A DNA stretch of 64,000 nucleotides from Pseudomonas fluorescens. GTDB lineage: Bacteria; Pseudomonadota; Gammaproteobacteria; Pseudomonadales; Pseudomonadaceae. Of the stretch, positions 45,541 through 56,459 are shown piece after piece. A program made the position numbers and the translations under genes. Under the pieces are notes generated by a model that did not search any database, had not been told where the DNA came from, and saw only the letters and a list, made by a program, of their open reading frames with translations. Each line of letters starts with the position of its first letter. Position 1 is the stretch's first letter. The stretch covers positions 62,001-126,000 of the forward strand of contig NZ_JAGGOG010000018.1 of NCBI RefSeq assembly GCF_018614655.1, in the 5' to 3' direction.

Positions 45541-46080
45541 CTTGGGACTCCATCGGTATAGGGCAAAAACAGCAGTATGAGCCATGGCCCACGATGCGAC
45601 TGAGTAAAACCGAATAGCGCCGCTTAGCCCTACGCAATTGAACGTAAACGACGGCGAGCGAGTGATCGGCATTCTAACGACAGGCCGGAAGCCGATATTT
45701 CCTCAATGCGACAACAATTTACAGATGCACCGAGAAAGCGGCCCAAACCCATTGACAGCCTCTAGAATTTATGCAGAGGCAAAAGATATTAAACCTGTTA
45801 ACGCTGCAAATTGCGGGCCTATTATTCGCAAACCCTTCTAGCACGGCAAGTCTGGCGTTTAATCTTATTTCAGCGGGTGTCTAAAACGCGGGTTTTGGCG
45901 GCGCGGGCGTAGCCCTTTGCCTCATGTTTGGGTAGCGGGTTACACATTTGGATGACTAGGTAACATTCAGAAACTTCCTACGATAGAAACCGATATTTAT
46001 TGGCCTGGTGGTGATGCCGGTCCGTCATCCCACCGCTGAAACCGCCCTGAAATGCAATCCCATGAATCCCATGAATCCCC
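45541..46080. other. upstream region of aotJ
   Basis: No gene is credible in this 540-bp stretch. It holds the aotJ promoter and an ArgR site near 45700; an AT-rich block around 45770-46010 has no recognised feature. Confidence 0.5.
45698..45713 (-). promoter_or_regulatory. ArgR half-site upstream of aotJ
   Basis: On the minus strand TGTCGC-N8-AA (45713-45698) matches the Pseudomonas ArgR consensus. A weaker partner TGTCGT lies 31 bp downstream (45682-45677). Confidence 0.65.
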
Positions 46081-46575
46081 TGTAGCCGCTGCCGAGGCAC
46101 GAGGCTGCGACAAGGGCCGCAGGACCTTCAGCGGTTTCAAAAGACTGGCGACTGCTGCGCAGCCGATCGCAGGCTGCGCCAGCGGTTACAGATGATCGGC
46201 ACATCCCCTGTAGCCGCTGCCGAGGCACGAGGCTGCGATAAGGGCCGCAGGACCTTCGGCCGCTTCAAGAGACTGGCGACTGCTGCGCAGCCGATCGCAG
46301 GCTGCGCCAGCGGTTACAGATGATCGGCACATCCTCTGTAGCCGCTGCCGAGGCACGAGGCTGCGATAAGGGCCGAAGGACCTTCAGCGGTTTCAAAAGA
46401 CTGGCGACTGCTACGCAGCCGATCGCAGGCTGCGCCAGCGGCTACAGATGATCGACACATCCCCTGTAGCCGCTGCCGAGGCACGAGGCTGCGATAAGGG
46501 CCGCAGGACCTTCGGCCGCTTCAAGAGACTGGCGACTGCTGCGCAGCCGATCGCAGGCTACGCCAGCGGCTACAG
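46081..46575. repeat. tandem array of four 128-bp REPIN-like units
   Basis: TGTAGCCGCTGCCGAGGCAC begins at 46081, 46209, 46337 and 46465, a constant 128-bp period. Each unit is a ~111-bp inverted-repeat element closing with CAGCGGTTACAGA or CAGCGGCTACAGA, followed by a ~17-bp spacer (GATGATCGGCACATCCC). The same element occurs singly at 58113-58223. Units differ at only a few positions. Confidence 0.92.
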
Positions 46576-46612
46576 AGGGCGGCTCCGCCAGCAATATCGG
46601 GATAAGCCCCAC

Positions 46613-46646
46613 AAAAAAGCCCCACCCGGCTCACACCGAATGGGGC
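46613..46646 (-). terminator. intrinsic terminator of acs
   Basis: On the minus strand GCCCCATTCGG pairs with CCGGGTGGGGC and is followed by TTTTTT, 19 bp after the acs stop codon. Confidence 0.88.
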
Positions 46647-46665
46647 TTCATCCCACGAACCCGCC

Positions 46666-48621
<1,956 letters not shown>

Positions 48622-49015
48622 CTTTCTTACCTCGGTGACATAGTTGTTGTTGTATGGCCCTGTTGTAGCCGGGCCGGGCCTATAGAACCATTCGACGATG
48701 GTAGTAACAAGCCCCTACAAATTGCCCAGCTATACCTCGACGCCGCTCTGGCCCGCGGCCTACGCTGGTTTGCGGCGTTTGAAAAAAACCTGAGTGTCGG
48801 GATTGTTACAGGATCGGCCAATAGTGTTTATCAAAAGCACGGGTATATGAATTAAACCCGCAGGCCTAAAATCACTTCTGCCAACCAAGGCACCGTGATT
48901 AACCAAGTTGCAGCCCCCACGAAGGCACGTTAATCCGAACTTTCCAATCCAGTTACACACGTGGCCTCACAAGGGCCCCGTGACCCCTTTCGACCGAAAA
49001 AAGGTAAATAGTCAA
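48622..49015. other. divergent region between acs and the DUF2790 gene
   Basis: No gene is seen in 394 bp. It must carry the acs promoter on the left and the promoter of the small exported protein on the right; no operator is recognised. Confidence 0.5.
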
Positions 49016-49288
49016 ATGAAAGCTTTATTAGTATTGGCCCTCAGCAGCTTGTGCGCTACCGCCGCCCTGGCCGACGAGATCCCGACCGAGGTAGCCAGCC
49101 AGAACACCGCTACTGTTGAGGATTACACGTACGACACTGACCTGGACATTGCCCGCGTAGTGTCCATGAGCAATATCCCGGATGTATGTGAAGTTGTACC
49201 AGCGCGTATGGAATATGAAGATCACCAAGGCCAACGACATATTCTTAATTACAGGATCATGGGCAATGGCTGCTCTAACGGTTCGTAA
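49016..49288 (+). CDS. DUF2790-family small periplasmic protein
   Basis: 90 residues from ATG 49016. A Sec signal MKALLVLALSSLCATAALA is cleaved before DEIPTEVASQ. The ~70-residue mature part contains DIARVVSMSNIPDVCEVVPARMEYEDHQGQRHILNYRIMGNGC, a DUF2790 pattern with two cysteines that can form a disulfide. The family is abundant in Pseudomonas, where members are induced by metals or stress, but its function is unknown. An in-frame ATG upstream at 48908 is rejected because it would bury the signal peptide. It lies between acs and nrdB, with no operon partner. Confidence 0.85.
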   Translation: MKALLVLALSSLCATAALADEIPTEVASQNTATVEDYTYDTDLDIARVVSMSNIPDVCEVVPARMEYEDHQGQRHILNYRIMGNGCSNGS

Positions 49289-49768
49289 CTTCGTTAGTTG
49301 AAACCAAACCTGATCTTATCCGCCGCAAGAAATCGTTCTTGCGGCCAAGAATCCGACACCTGACACGCCCCACCTTTCCCCTCCTCGCTTCCCGAAAAAA
49401 ATCCCACCCCGGCAAACCCCAACAAACCCGCGGCTTGGCCTGCAAAGGTGGCTTTTTGGCCGGCGACTGAGGCCATCCGCCGCAACACAAAGATGTTTTT
49501 TTCCCTATAATGCGCGGGTATATCGGGCCTGCAATATCCCCTTACAGGGACGAAGAGCCAGACCTGAGGCCCCGCAGGAGCAAGCAACACACGCTCCGCC
49601 CCTCAAGCCTCACGCAGGACCCCGTGACCAAATTCCGTTTAATGCCTGCGTCAGCTGTTGCAACAAACGATTCCTTAAAGATCCACCGCGGCCCTTGGGC
49701 CGTGTGAACACCCAACCATCCGGTTTCACACGGGCACCCTTGAGCCCTCACGCAGGAGACGACACGTC
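49289..49768 (+). other. upstream region of nrdB
   Basis: No gene. TATAAT at 49506-49511 is a strong -10, with no good -35 at normal spacing. Unlike nrdA, no clear pair of NrdR boxes 31 bp apart is seen. Confidence 0.5.
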
Positions 49769-51019
49769 ATGCTGAGCTGGGACGAATTCGACAAAGAAGA
49801 AGACGGCGAAGTAGTTGCCAAAGGCGCCAACGCCGGCCACGCCACCGAAGCCAACATGGATCGCCTCGACGGTGCCGGCGCTGCCGCCGCCATCGAAGCC
49901 CGCGCCGTCACCGCCAGTGACTCCGCCGCCATCGTGCGCGCCAAGGCCGCCCTCGACAAACTCGACGTCGCCGAAGGCCTCGCAGAACTCGAAGGCTCCG
50001 CCGCCCGCGTCGCCGTTGACGAAAAGCGCATGATCAACTGCCGCGCCGACCTCAACCAACTCGTGCCCTTCAAGTACGACTGGGCCTGGCAGAAATACCT
50101 CGACGGCTGCGCCAACCACTGGATGCCGCAAGAGGTCAACATGACCGCCGACATCGCCCTGTGGAAAACCCCCGAAGGCCTGACCGACGACGAACGTCGC
50201 ATCGTCATGCGCAACCTCGGTTTCTTCTCCACTGCCGATTCGTTGGTCGCAAACAACCTGGTGCTGGCCGTGTACCGCCTGATCACCAACCCGGAGTGCC
50301 GCCAGTACATCCTGCGCCAGGCCTTCGAAGAAGCGATCCACACCCACGCCTACCAGTACTGCATCGAATCGTTGGCCATGGATGAAGGCGAGATCTTCAA
50401 CATGTACCACGAGATCCCATCGGTCGCCAAAAAGGCAGCCTGGGGCTTGAAGTACACCCGTTCGATCTCCGATCCGAAGTTCGAAACTGGCACCGTCGAG
50501 ACGGATAAAGAACTGCTGCGCAACCTGGTCGCCTACTACTGCGTCCTGGAAGGCATCTTCTTCTACTGCGGCTTCACCCAGATCCTCTCCATGGGCCGCC
50601 GCAACAAAATGACCGGCGTGGCCGAGCAGTTCCAGTACATCCTGCGGGATGAGTCGATGCACCTGAACTTCGGTATCGACGTGATCAACCAGATCAAAAT
50701 TGAAAACCCACACCTGTGGGATGCCGAGATGAAAGAAGAAGCGACCCAGATGATCCTGCAAGGGACTCAGCTGGAGATCGAATACGCGCGTGACACCATG
50801 CCGCGCGGCGTGTTGGGCATGAATGCGGCGATGATGGAGGATTACCTCAAGTTCATCGCTAACCGTCGCCTGTCGCAGATTGGGTTGAAGGAAGAGTATC
50901 CAGGGACGACGAATCCGTTCCCTTGGATGAGCGAGATCATGGACTTGAAGAAAGAGAAGAACTTCTTTGAGACTCGTGTGATCGAGTATCAAACCGGTGG
51001 TGCGCTTAGCTGGGATTGA
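49769..51019 (+). CDS. nrdB: class Ia ribonucleoside-diphosphate reductase, beta subunit
   Basis: 416-residue radical-generating subunit partner of NrdA. Iron and radical residues are visible: EEAIHTHAYQY (Glu, His and the radical Tyr), and LRDESMHLNFGIDVI (Glu, His) with YCVLEGIFFYCGF in the helix bundle. The first ~95 residues are a low-complexity Ala/Asp/Glu extension, as in P. aeruginosa. The protein begins MLSWDEFDKEED and ends GGALSWD: the C-terminal peptide is the NrdA-docking element, and the N-terminus echoes it. It lies ~39 kb from nrdA instead of next to it. Confidence 0.97.
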   Translation: MLSWDEFDKEEDGEVVAKGANAGHATEANMDRLDGAGAAAAIEARAVTASDSAAIVRAKAALDKLDVAEGLAELEGSAARVAVDEKRMINCRADLNQLVPFKYDWAWQKYLDGCANHWMPQEVNMTADIALWKTPEGLTDDERRIVMRNLGFFSTADSLVANNLVLAVYRLITNPECRQYILRQAFEEAIHTHAYQYCIESLAMDEGEIFNMYHEIPSVAKKAAWGLKYTRSISDPKFETGTVETDKELLRNLVAYYCVLEGIFFYCGFTQILSMGRRNKMTGVAEQFQYILRDESMHLNFGIDVINQIKIENPHLWDAEMKEEATQMILQGTQLEIEYARDTMPRGVLGMNAAMMEDYLKFIANRRLSQIGLKEEYPGTTNPFPWMSEIMDLKKEKNFFETRVIEYQTGGALSWD

Positions 51020-51071
51020 TCCTTCAGCCAATGAGCATTTTCCAGGGTTGAGCTGATAGCTCGGCCGACCT

Positions 51072-51101
51072 AAAAAGCCCTGACTTGCTCAGGGCTTTTT
51101 T
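51072..51101 (+). terminator. intrinsic terminator of nrdB
   Basis: AAAAAGCCCTG-ACTTGCT-CAGGGCTTTTTT, 53 bp after the nrdB stop codon; the A-run gives activity in both directions. Confidence 0.88.
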
Positions 51102-51202
51102 GTATTCGTTGAACGCAAAGTCCTATAGATGAGTAGGAAATTTCGTAGACGTAATAATGGCCACTCAGTATCGTCCGAGGGTTTTCTACCCTCGGCGGCT
51201 GT

Positions 51203-51919
51203 ATGGACACACAAAAAGGTAATACCGGATGGACCGATGAGGAGCTTGAAGCTTCCGTCGACGCTTATCTGAAAATGTTGAAGCTGGAGAATGCTGGCCA
51301 GCCGTTTAAAAAGTCAGCCGAACACGCGCTTTTGCGCGCTGGCGCTTTGAGTTCTCGCTCCTCAGCGTCGGTCGACTATCGCATGCGCAATATTTCTGCC
51401 GTATTTGAGACGCTAAATCAGACGCCGATTGGCGGTTATACCGCAGCAAAAAATGTCGGTTCAGGAATTGTCTCTCGCATCCGTCGAATGCTGGCACAGC
51501 GCGGCATCGTTGAAAATCAAGACGTTGCCCCCACGTTTGATGAAGAGTTACTGGAGCGACGTGCAGTAAAGCTTCAAAGCAAACCTATCAAGGCCCAACC
51601 TGAAGGTATCGCCGTTCCGCAACAGGTCAGTACCACCAGCACATCTTACGTACGCGATCCGGTAGTCCGGGCCTGGGTACGTCAGCAGGCGGAAGGCAGA
51701 TGCGAGGGTTGCGGTGTAAAGGCCCCGTTTAATCTAGACAACGGCCAGCCATTTCTTGAAGTACATCACGTCAAGCACCTCGCCCAGAAGGGTTCGGATT
51801 GCGTTACCAATGCTGTAGCCTTGTGCCCCAATTGCCATCAGCGTTGTCACCGGTCGAGTGACCGGGATGTTTTCACCAAAGGGCTTTACTCCAAAATCAC
51901 TAGATTGATACCGGAGTAA
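51203..51919 (+). CDS. HNH endonuclease, McrA-like
   Basis: 238 residues. The C-terminal HNH domain has a zinc ribbon CEGCG, the metal/catalytic EVHHVKHLAQKGSDCVTNAVALCPNCHQRCHRS with HH, N and CxxCH in order. The N-terminal ~110 residues (TDEELEASVDAYLKMLKLE; ASVDYRMRNISAVFETLNQTPIGGYTAAKNVGSGI) form a domain often joined to HNH nucleases and probably bind DNA. Solitary HNH proteins of this layout include modification-dependent restriction enzymes. Base composition here is lower in GC than the flanks. No methylase or partner gene is adjacent. Substrate unknown. Confidence 0.8.
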   Translation: MDTQKGNTGWTDEELEASVDAYLKMLKLENAGQPFKKSAEHALLRAGALSSRSSASVDYRMRNISAVFETLNQTPIGGYTAAKNVGSGIVSRIRRMLAQRGIVENQDVAPTFDEELLERRAVKLQSKPIKAQPEGIAVPQQVSTTSTSYVRDPVVRAWVRQQAEGRCEGCGVKAPFNLDNGQPFLEVHHVKHLAQKGSDCVTNAVALCPNCHQRCHRSSDRDVFTKGLYSKITRLIPE

Positions 51920-51978
51920 GCTCCTGCGGTCACATCTGATGCATTCTAAAAAATAGTAGATAGGACCGAGACTAGCCC

Positions 51979-52635
51979 GTGAATCCAGACATGCTCGAAG
52001 CCGGCCCCTTGGATGCCAAAGTACTTTCCGTCTTTGACTTCGACGGCACCCTGACCCACCACGACAGTTTTGTGCCCTTCCTGAGGTTTGCTTTTGGGTG
52101 GGGGGAGTTCAGCCGCAGGATGCTGAAACTAACAGTACCTGGCGCGAGGTTTCTTATCCGTCAGATGAGCCGCGATGAACTCAAGGCGCAGTTGATCCGC
52201 ACCTTTATGACCGGCGTGGAAAAGGCGTGGGTCCAGCGCAAAGCCGAGGAATATTGCCAGGCGTATTGGCCCAAGTTGATGCGGCCAGCCGGCTTGCAAT
52301 CGGTGGCCGATGAGGTGAAGTCCGGGGCGGTGGTGACGCTGTGTTCGGCGTCGCCGGCGTTGGTGTTGCAGCCGTTTGCGGATCGGCTTGGGATCAAGTT
52401 GATCGGGACTGAGCTTGAGGTGGTGGACGGTGTGTTGACGGGGAAGCTCACGGGGAATAATTGCCGGTGTGAGAACAAGGTGCTGCGGCTTGAGACGGTG
52501 TATGGGGACTTGGGGGAGTATCGGCTCAGGGCCTGGGGCGATACGCGCGGGGATCGGGAGTTGTTGGCGGCGGCGCAGGATGCGCATTTTCGGCATTTTC
52601 ATTCGAAGAAGAAGCTGGGTAAGTTGCAGCGTTGA
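51979..52635 (+). CDS. HAD-IB family hydrolase
   Basis: 218 residues from GTG 51979 (ATG 51991 is an alternative start). HAD motif I VFDFDGTLTHHDSFVPF at residues 16-32 contains the nucleophile Asp; motif II VVTLCSASPALVL near 110; motif III lysine in the region KVLRL; motif IV RAWGDTRGDRELLAAA near 185. The helical cap matches the SerB/YfhB subclass IB, which dephosphorylates small phosphate esters such as phosphoserine-like or lipid phosphates. The substrate cannot be told from sequence. Confidence 0.85.
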   Translation: MNPDMLEAGPLDAKVLSVFDFDGTLTHHDSFVPFLRFAFGWGEFSRRMLKLTVPGARFLIRQMSRDELKAQLIRTFMTGVEKAWVQRKAEEYCQAYWPKLMRPAGLQSVADEVKSGAVVTLCSASPALVLQPFADRLGIKLIGTELEVVDGVLTGKLTGNNCRCENKVLRLETVYGDLGEYRLRAWGDTRGDRELLAAAQDAHFRHFHSKKKLGKLQR

Positions 52636-52655
52636 TGCGCTGCTAACAAGCTCTA

Positions 52656-52789
52656 TGTGGCGAGCGGGCTTGCCCGCGTTGGGCTGCGCAGCAGCCCCTA
52701 TTGAGAGTGGCCACATTTCTCCAGTTAGAACCGAGTGGCAGGATTTGGGGCCGCTTCGCGACCCAGCGCGGGCAAGCCCGCTCGCCACA
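52656..52789. repeat. REPIN, GTGGCGAGCGGGCTTGCCCG class
   Basis: Arms 52656-52688 and 52767-52789 (TGTGGCGAGCGGGCTTGCCCGC and complement) with an internal hairpin GGGCTGCGCAGCAGCCCC on the left. A third REP class in the window, between the HAD and LysR genes. Confidence 0.88.
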
Positions 52790-52834
52790 GGTTTTGTGTT
52801 TGCCGTCAGGTTTGTATGAACCCATAAAAGCAGA

Positions 52835-53794
52835 TCAGCTAATCGCTTTCAAATTCACACCCAATGCCGTCGCGAACGCTTTGACCAACGGGCTTCTCGG
52901 TGCGTTGTGGCGCAGGATCAGGTTGAACGGCGTACTCAGGTGTATCTGTTCCGGGCATAACACGCGCAAGCGCCCTTCCCTCTCCAACGGCGCGGCATAG
53001 TGTTCCGGCAGAAAGCCCAGGAAGCGGCCAGTGAGGATGAGGATGGCGACCGCTTCAACCTGTGAAGCAGACGCTGATTGGCTGTCGTAGCTGACGAAGT
53101 TGGCCTTGTCACGATGGATCGCATACCGGTGATTCACCACTTCATGTTGGCGCAGGACGTCGGCGTTGATATCGCGTGCTTCAAATAGCGGATGTCCGAC
53201 GGCGCAATAGGCGTGGGACTTTTCTTCGTACAGAGGGAAGTAGTCGAATTCTTCACGCCGCTGGTACACCGGGACGATGCCGACGATTAGCCGCCCTTCC
53301 ACGACGCCTCGTTCAACTTCGTCCAATTGCGAGGCATGTAGGCGTAATCTTATTTTTGGCGATTCGCTATGTAATTTTCCCAAGGCAGCAATTAGCGGGG
53401 AATTAACGTCGGACACAGTGTTATCAATAACGCCCACACTCAGGTCGCCGATGAGTTCATTTTGTGCCGAACTAAGCTTGTCTCTGAAGCTGTCTACCGA
53501 GGTAAATAACTCGATGCACGCTTGATACACCAGCTTGCCTTCTTCGGTGAGGCCAAAGCCTTCTCTACCCCGTGTACACAGACGCATGCCGATGCGGATT
53601 TCCAGGTCGGAGATCTGTTTGCTGATGGCGGCCAGGCCCACGTTGAGCTCGTTTTGCGCGGCGCTGAAGCCACCGGCTTCGACCACGGCCATAAATACCC
53701 GGAGCAATTTGAAGTCCAGGCCGCTCAGTTGCAGCGGCGGTCTTGTGCCGGGTTTTGGCGGTATGTTTCCAGAAGTGGAAAGTGGAGTTTCCAT
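52835..53794 (-). CDS. LysR-family transcriptional regulator
   Basis: 319 residues from ATG 53794. The N-terminal winged helix (LDFKLLRVFMAVVEAGGFSAAQNELNVGLAAISKQISDLE) spans residues ~28-68, and the effector-binding domain follows. The start is chosen over a TTG at 53812 on the basis of GAGG spacing. The gene is divergent from the ArgH-like lyase, the usual arrangement for a LysR regulator of the neighbouring operon; a 13-bp direct repeat in the shared region could be its site. Effector unknown, perhaps the substrate of the lyase. Confidence 0.9.
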   Translation of the reverse strand: METPLSTSGNIPPKPGTRPPLQLSGLDFKLLRVFMAVVEAGGFSAAQNELNVGLAAISKQISDLEIRIGMRLCTRGREGFGLTEEGKLVYQACIELFTSVDSFRDKLSSAQNELIGDLSVGVIDNTVSDVNSPLIAALGKLHSESPKIRLRLHASQLDEVERGVVEGRLIVGIVPVYQRREEFDYFPLYEEKSHAYCAVGHPLFEARDINADVLRQHEVVNHRYAIHRDKANFVSYDSQSASASQVEAVAILILTGRFLGFLPEHYAAPLEREGRLRVLCPEQIHLSTPFNLILRHNAPRSPLVKAFATALGVNLKAIS

Positions 53795-53841
53795 AATACG
53801 CGTTGACCTCAAGTGCCATATTCAACAGGCTTCAACCCAGT

Positions 53842-53906
53842 CCTTGAATATAGCCAGGCGGCGATAATGAACATAAACATCCGCCCTTGGCAACCTTGAA
53901 TATAGC
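53842..53906 (+). promoter_or_regulatory. 13-bp direct repeat in the lysR-argH divergent region
   Basis: CCTTGAATATAGC occurs at 53842-53854 and 53894-53906, 52 bp apart (five helical turns). It is a candidate binding site for the divergent LysR regulator. Confidence 0.5.
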
Positions 53907-54022
53907 GGGTTGAACAGCACACAGAGGCTGATTTAACGCCCTAAAAAACCTGACACTCCGATCAGGACTTTTTACTTTTCTACTGCCTCCGACTCTTCTA
54001 AAAACAAGCGTGAGGAACACCC

Positions 54023-55450
54023 ATGTCTCAGCCCACCGATCGCCTTTGGGGCGCTCGCTTCAAGACCGGCCCGTCTGCCGCACTGGCCGCGTTGTCCCGT
54101 TGTCCTGAGCGCTATTTCCGCCTGACGCCTTACGACCTGGCCGGCTCCCGGGCCCATGCCCGTGAGTTGCAGCGGGCCGGGTTGCTGGATGAGTCGGAAA
54201 CCTTGCGCACACTGGAAGCATTGGACCGGATCGGTGAAGACTTCGCCGCTGGCCGCTTGCATCCGACACTGGATGACGAGGACGTGCACACCTTCATCGA
54301 GCGGGTGTTGACCGAGCGTTTGGGCGCCCTGGGCGGCAAGTTGCGGGCCGGGCGTTCGCGCAATGACCAGACTGCCAATGATCTGCGACTGTTCCTACGG
54401 GACCACGCGCGTACCATCACCACTGAGGTACTGGGTTTGCAGCAGGCGCTGGTGGAGCAGGCCGAGCAGCATGTTGAGAGCATCTGCCCCGGTTTTACCC
54501 ATTTGCAGCAGGCGCAACCTATCGTCTTCGCCCACCACTTGCTGGCCCACGCGCAATCGATGCTGCGAGACGTGCAGCGTCTGGTGGATTGGGATGCGCG
54601 TACGGCGTTGTCGCCATTAGGCGCAGCGGCAATGGCCGGCTCGGCGATTGCGCGTCAGCCGGAATACTCGGCCAAGGAGATGGGTTACACCGGGCCGTGC
54701 GAAAACTCCATCGACGCTGTCGCCAGTCGTGACCATGTGGCGGAGTTTCTGTTTGTGGCAGGCATGCTCGGGGTGAATATTTCGCGACTGTCGGAGGAGT
54801 TTTGCCTGTGGTCGTCGCGACAGTTTCGCTGGGTGCAGTTGGATGATGCCTACGCGACGGGCAGTTCGATCATGCCGCAGAAGAAGAACCCGGACATTGC
54901 CGAATTGGCGCGGGGCAAGGCTGGGCGGTTGATTGGCAATTTGACTGGGTTGATGTCGACGCTCAAATCGCTGCCGCTGTCGTACAACCGCGATTTGAGT
55001 GAAGACAAACACAGCGTGTTGGACAGCGTGGATACGTTGCTGTTGGTGCTGCCGGCGATGGCCGGGATGGTTGCAACGATGAAGGTGCAGGTGGAAGAAC
55101 TGCGGCGTCAGGCGCCGATGGGTTTTACCTTGGCGACGGAGGTGGCGGATTGGTTGGCCATGCGCGGTGTGCCGTTCAAGGAGGCGCATGAGATTACAGG
55201 CGCACTGGTGCAGGCCTGTGAGAAGCATGAGATTGAATTATGGGAAGCCTCGCCGGCGCTGTTGGCAGAGGTGGATACGCGGTTGACGCCGCAGGTGCGT
55301 GATTGCCTGACCCTGGAAGCGGCGATTGCGGCGCGCAGTGGTTGGGGTGGCACGGCGCCGGAGCGGGTTAGAGAGCAGATTGGGCGGTTGAAGGTGGCGC
55401 TGGCTGGGCAGCAGAAGTGGGCTGAGAGTTATCAGGGGTTTCGGATTTAG
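54023..55450 (+). CDS. argininosuccinate lyase-like enzyme
   Basis: 475 residues of the fumarase/aspartase superfamily. The signatures AGRSRNDQTANDLRLFL near residue 113, FTHLQQAQPIVFAHHLLAH near 158, and GSSIMPQKKNPDIAEL near 290 are those of argininosuccinate lyase. The N-terminal substrate loop differs from the canonical WGGRF...FD-type sequence: it reads LWGARFKTGPSAALAALSRCPERYFRLTPYDL in pieces. Cells of this genus have their own argH elsewhere, so this is probably a paralogue. It heads an operon with an amino-acid-type ABC transporter, which suggests catabolism of an imported N-substituted aspartate, as in EDDS lyase clusters. Confidence 0.85.
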   Translation: MSQPTDRLWGARFKTGPSAALAALSRCPERYFRLTPYDLAGSRAHARELQRAGLLDESETLRTLEALDRIGEDFAAGRLHPTLDDEDVHTFIERVLTERLGALGGKLRAGRSRNDQTANDLRLFLRDHARTITTEVLGLQQALVEQAEQHVESICPGFTHLQQAQPIVFAHHLLAHAQSMLRDVQRLVDWDARTALSPLGAAAMAGSAIARQPEYSAKEMGYTGPCENSIDAVASRDHVAEFLFVAGMLGVNISRLSEEFCLWSSRQFRWVQLDDAYATGSSIMPQKKNPDIAELARGKAGRLIGNLTGLMSTLKSLPLSYNRDLSEDKHSVLDSVDTLLLVLPAMAGMVATMKVQVEELRRQAPMGFTLATEVADWLAMRGVPFKEAHEITGALVQACEKHEIELWEASPALLAEVDTRLTPQVRDCLTLEAAIAARSGWGGTAPERVREQIGRLKVALAGQQKWAESYQGFRI

Positions 55451-55483
55451 GTCTGCAAGACAGGTGTTGTTCGGGCTGGCGCT

Positions 55484-55512
55484 TTCGCGAGCAAGCCCGC
55501 TCCCACATTTGG
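55484..55512 (-). repeat. single REP element
   Basis: TTCGCGAGCAAGCCCGCTCC CACATTT without an inverted partner, between the lyase and permease genes. An isolated half of the main REPIN class. Confidence 0.85.
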
Positions 55513-55556
55513 ACCGAGTACAGCCGTTAGAGATTTATTAGTTTTGGAGAATCACC

Positions 55557-56435
55557 ATGAACCAAACCCCGGCAGAGCGTTTGCTGGCCGAGCGCCAACA
55601 GTCCGAGAACCAGTTCGATATCACGCAGTATGAGCACGTGCCTCGTCGCTATTACGGGCGGATGTTTTTTGCCACGTTGATCGTGATTGCGCTAGCCGCC
55701 TTGTTGCGGGCCTTCGCCAACGGTCAGATCGAATGGTCCTACATCGGCCAGTTCCTCACGTCCGAGGCAATCATCTGGGGCTTGGTCAATACCATCATCA
55801 TGTCGATCCTGGCCATGGCGTTGGGGGTGGTGATCGGGGTAATCACCGCGATCATGCGCATGTCAGCCAACCCGATCCTGCGTTACGTGGCCATCACCTA
55901 CACCTGGCTGTTTCGTGGCACGCCGCTGATTCTGCAACTGCTGCTGTGGTTCAACCTGGCGCTGATTTTTCCGGTGATCGCGATTCCCGGCCTGTTCAGC
56001 ATCGATACTGTGAGCCTGATGACGCCGTTCGTGGCCGCCCTCCTCGGCTTGAGTATCAACCAAGGGGCCTACACCGCCGAGGTAGTACGTGCCGGCCTGC
56101 TGTCGGTGGACACCGGCCAGTATGAAGCCGCCAAGTCGATCGGCATGCCGAGCTTGCAAGCGTTGCGTAGGGTGATTCTGCCCCAGGCGATGCCGGTGAT
56201 CATTCTGCCTGTAGGCAACGAGTTCATCAGCATGGTGAAAATGACCAGCCTGGCCAGTGTGATCCAGTACTCGGAGCTGTTGCACAACGCACAAAACATC
56301 TACTACGCCAACGCCAGGGTCATGGAGTTGCTGATGGTTGCCGGCATCTGGTACCTGGCGGTGGTGACGGTTCTTTCATTCGGTCAGAGCCGCCTTGAGC
56401 GTCGTTTTGCCCGCGGCGCCGGCAAGCGTTCGTAA
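55557..56435 (+). CDS. amino acid ABC transporter permease
   Basis: 292 residues. The N-terminal 45 residues are cytoplasmic (AERLLAERQQSENQFDITQYEHVPRRYYG); about six transmembrane helices follow. The HisM/GlnP block TWLFRGTPLILQLLLWFNLAL lies near 125-145 and the EAA loop GQYEAAKSIGMPSLQALRRVILPQAMP near 190-215. A single permease implies a homodimeric channel. It lies 106 bp after the lyase, the gap being occupied by a REP and a GGAG-type ribosome binding site. Substrate is probably a polar amino acid or related N-substituted derivative. Confidence 0.9.
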   Translation: MNQTPAERLLAERQQSENQFDITQYEHVPRRYYGRMFFATLIVIALAALLRAFANGQIEWSYIGQFLTSEAIIWGLVNTIIMSILAMALGVVIGVITAIMRMSANPILRYVAITYTWLFRGTPLILQLLLWFNLALIFPVIAIPGLFSIDTVSLMTPFVAALLGLSINQGAYTAEVVRAGLLSVDTGQYEAAKSIGMPSLQALRRVILPQAMPVIILPVGNEFISMVKMTSLASVIQYSELLHNAQNIYYANARVMELLMVAGIWYLAVVTVLSFGQSRLERRFARGAGKRS

Positions 56436-56459
56436 GCCCTGACTGAGGAGATTTGCCCT

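Noticed and set aside
45638..45841. 67-residue frame upstream of aotJ
   Set aside because: Overlaps the ArgR site and promoter region and has no sequence features of a protein.
46081..46575. CRISPR array
   Set aside because: Units are 128 bp and near-identical, spacers are constant, and no cas genes are nearby; it is a tandem REPIN array.
49505..49541. NrdR boxes upstream of nrdB (CTATAATGCG and CAATATCCCC)
   Set aside because: Each matches only part of the consensus and the spacing is 27 bp, not 31.
51072..51203. Operon of nrdB with the HNH gene
   Set aside because: A strong terminator lies between them and base composition changes.
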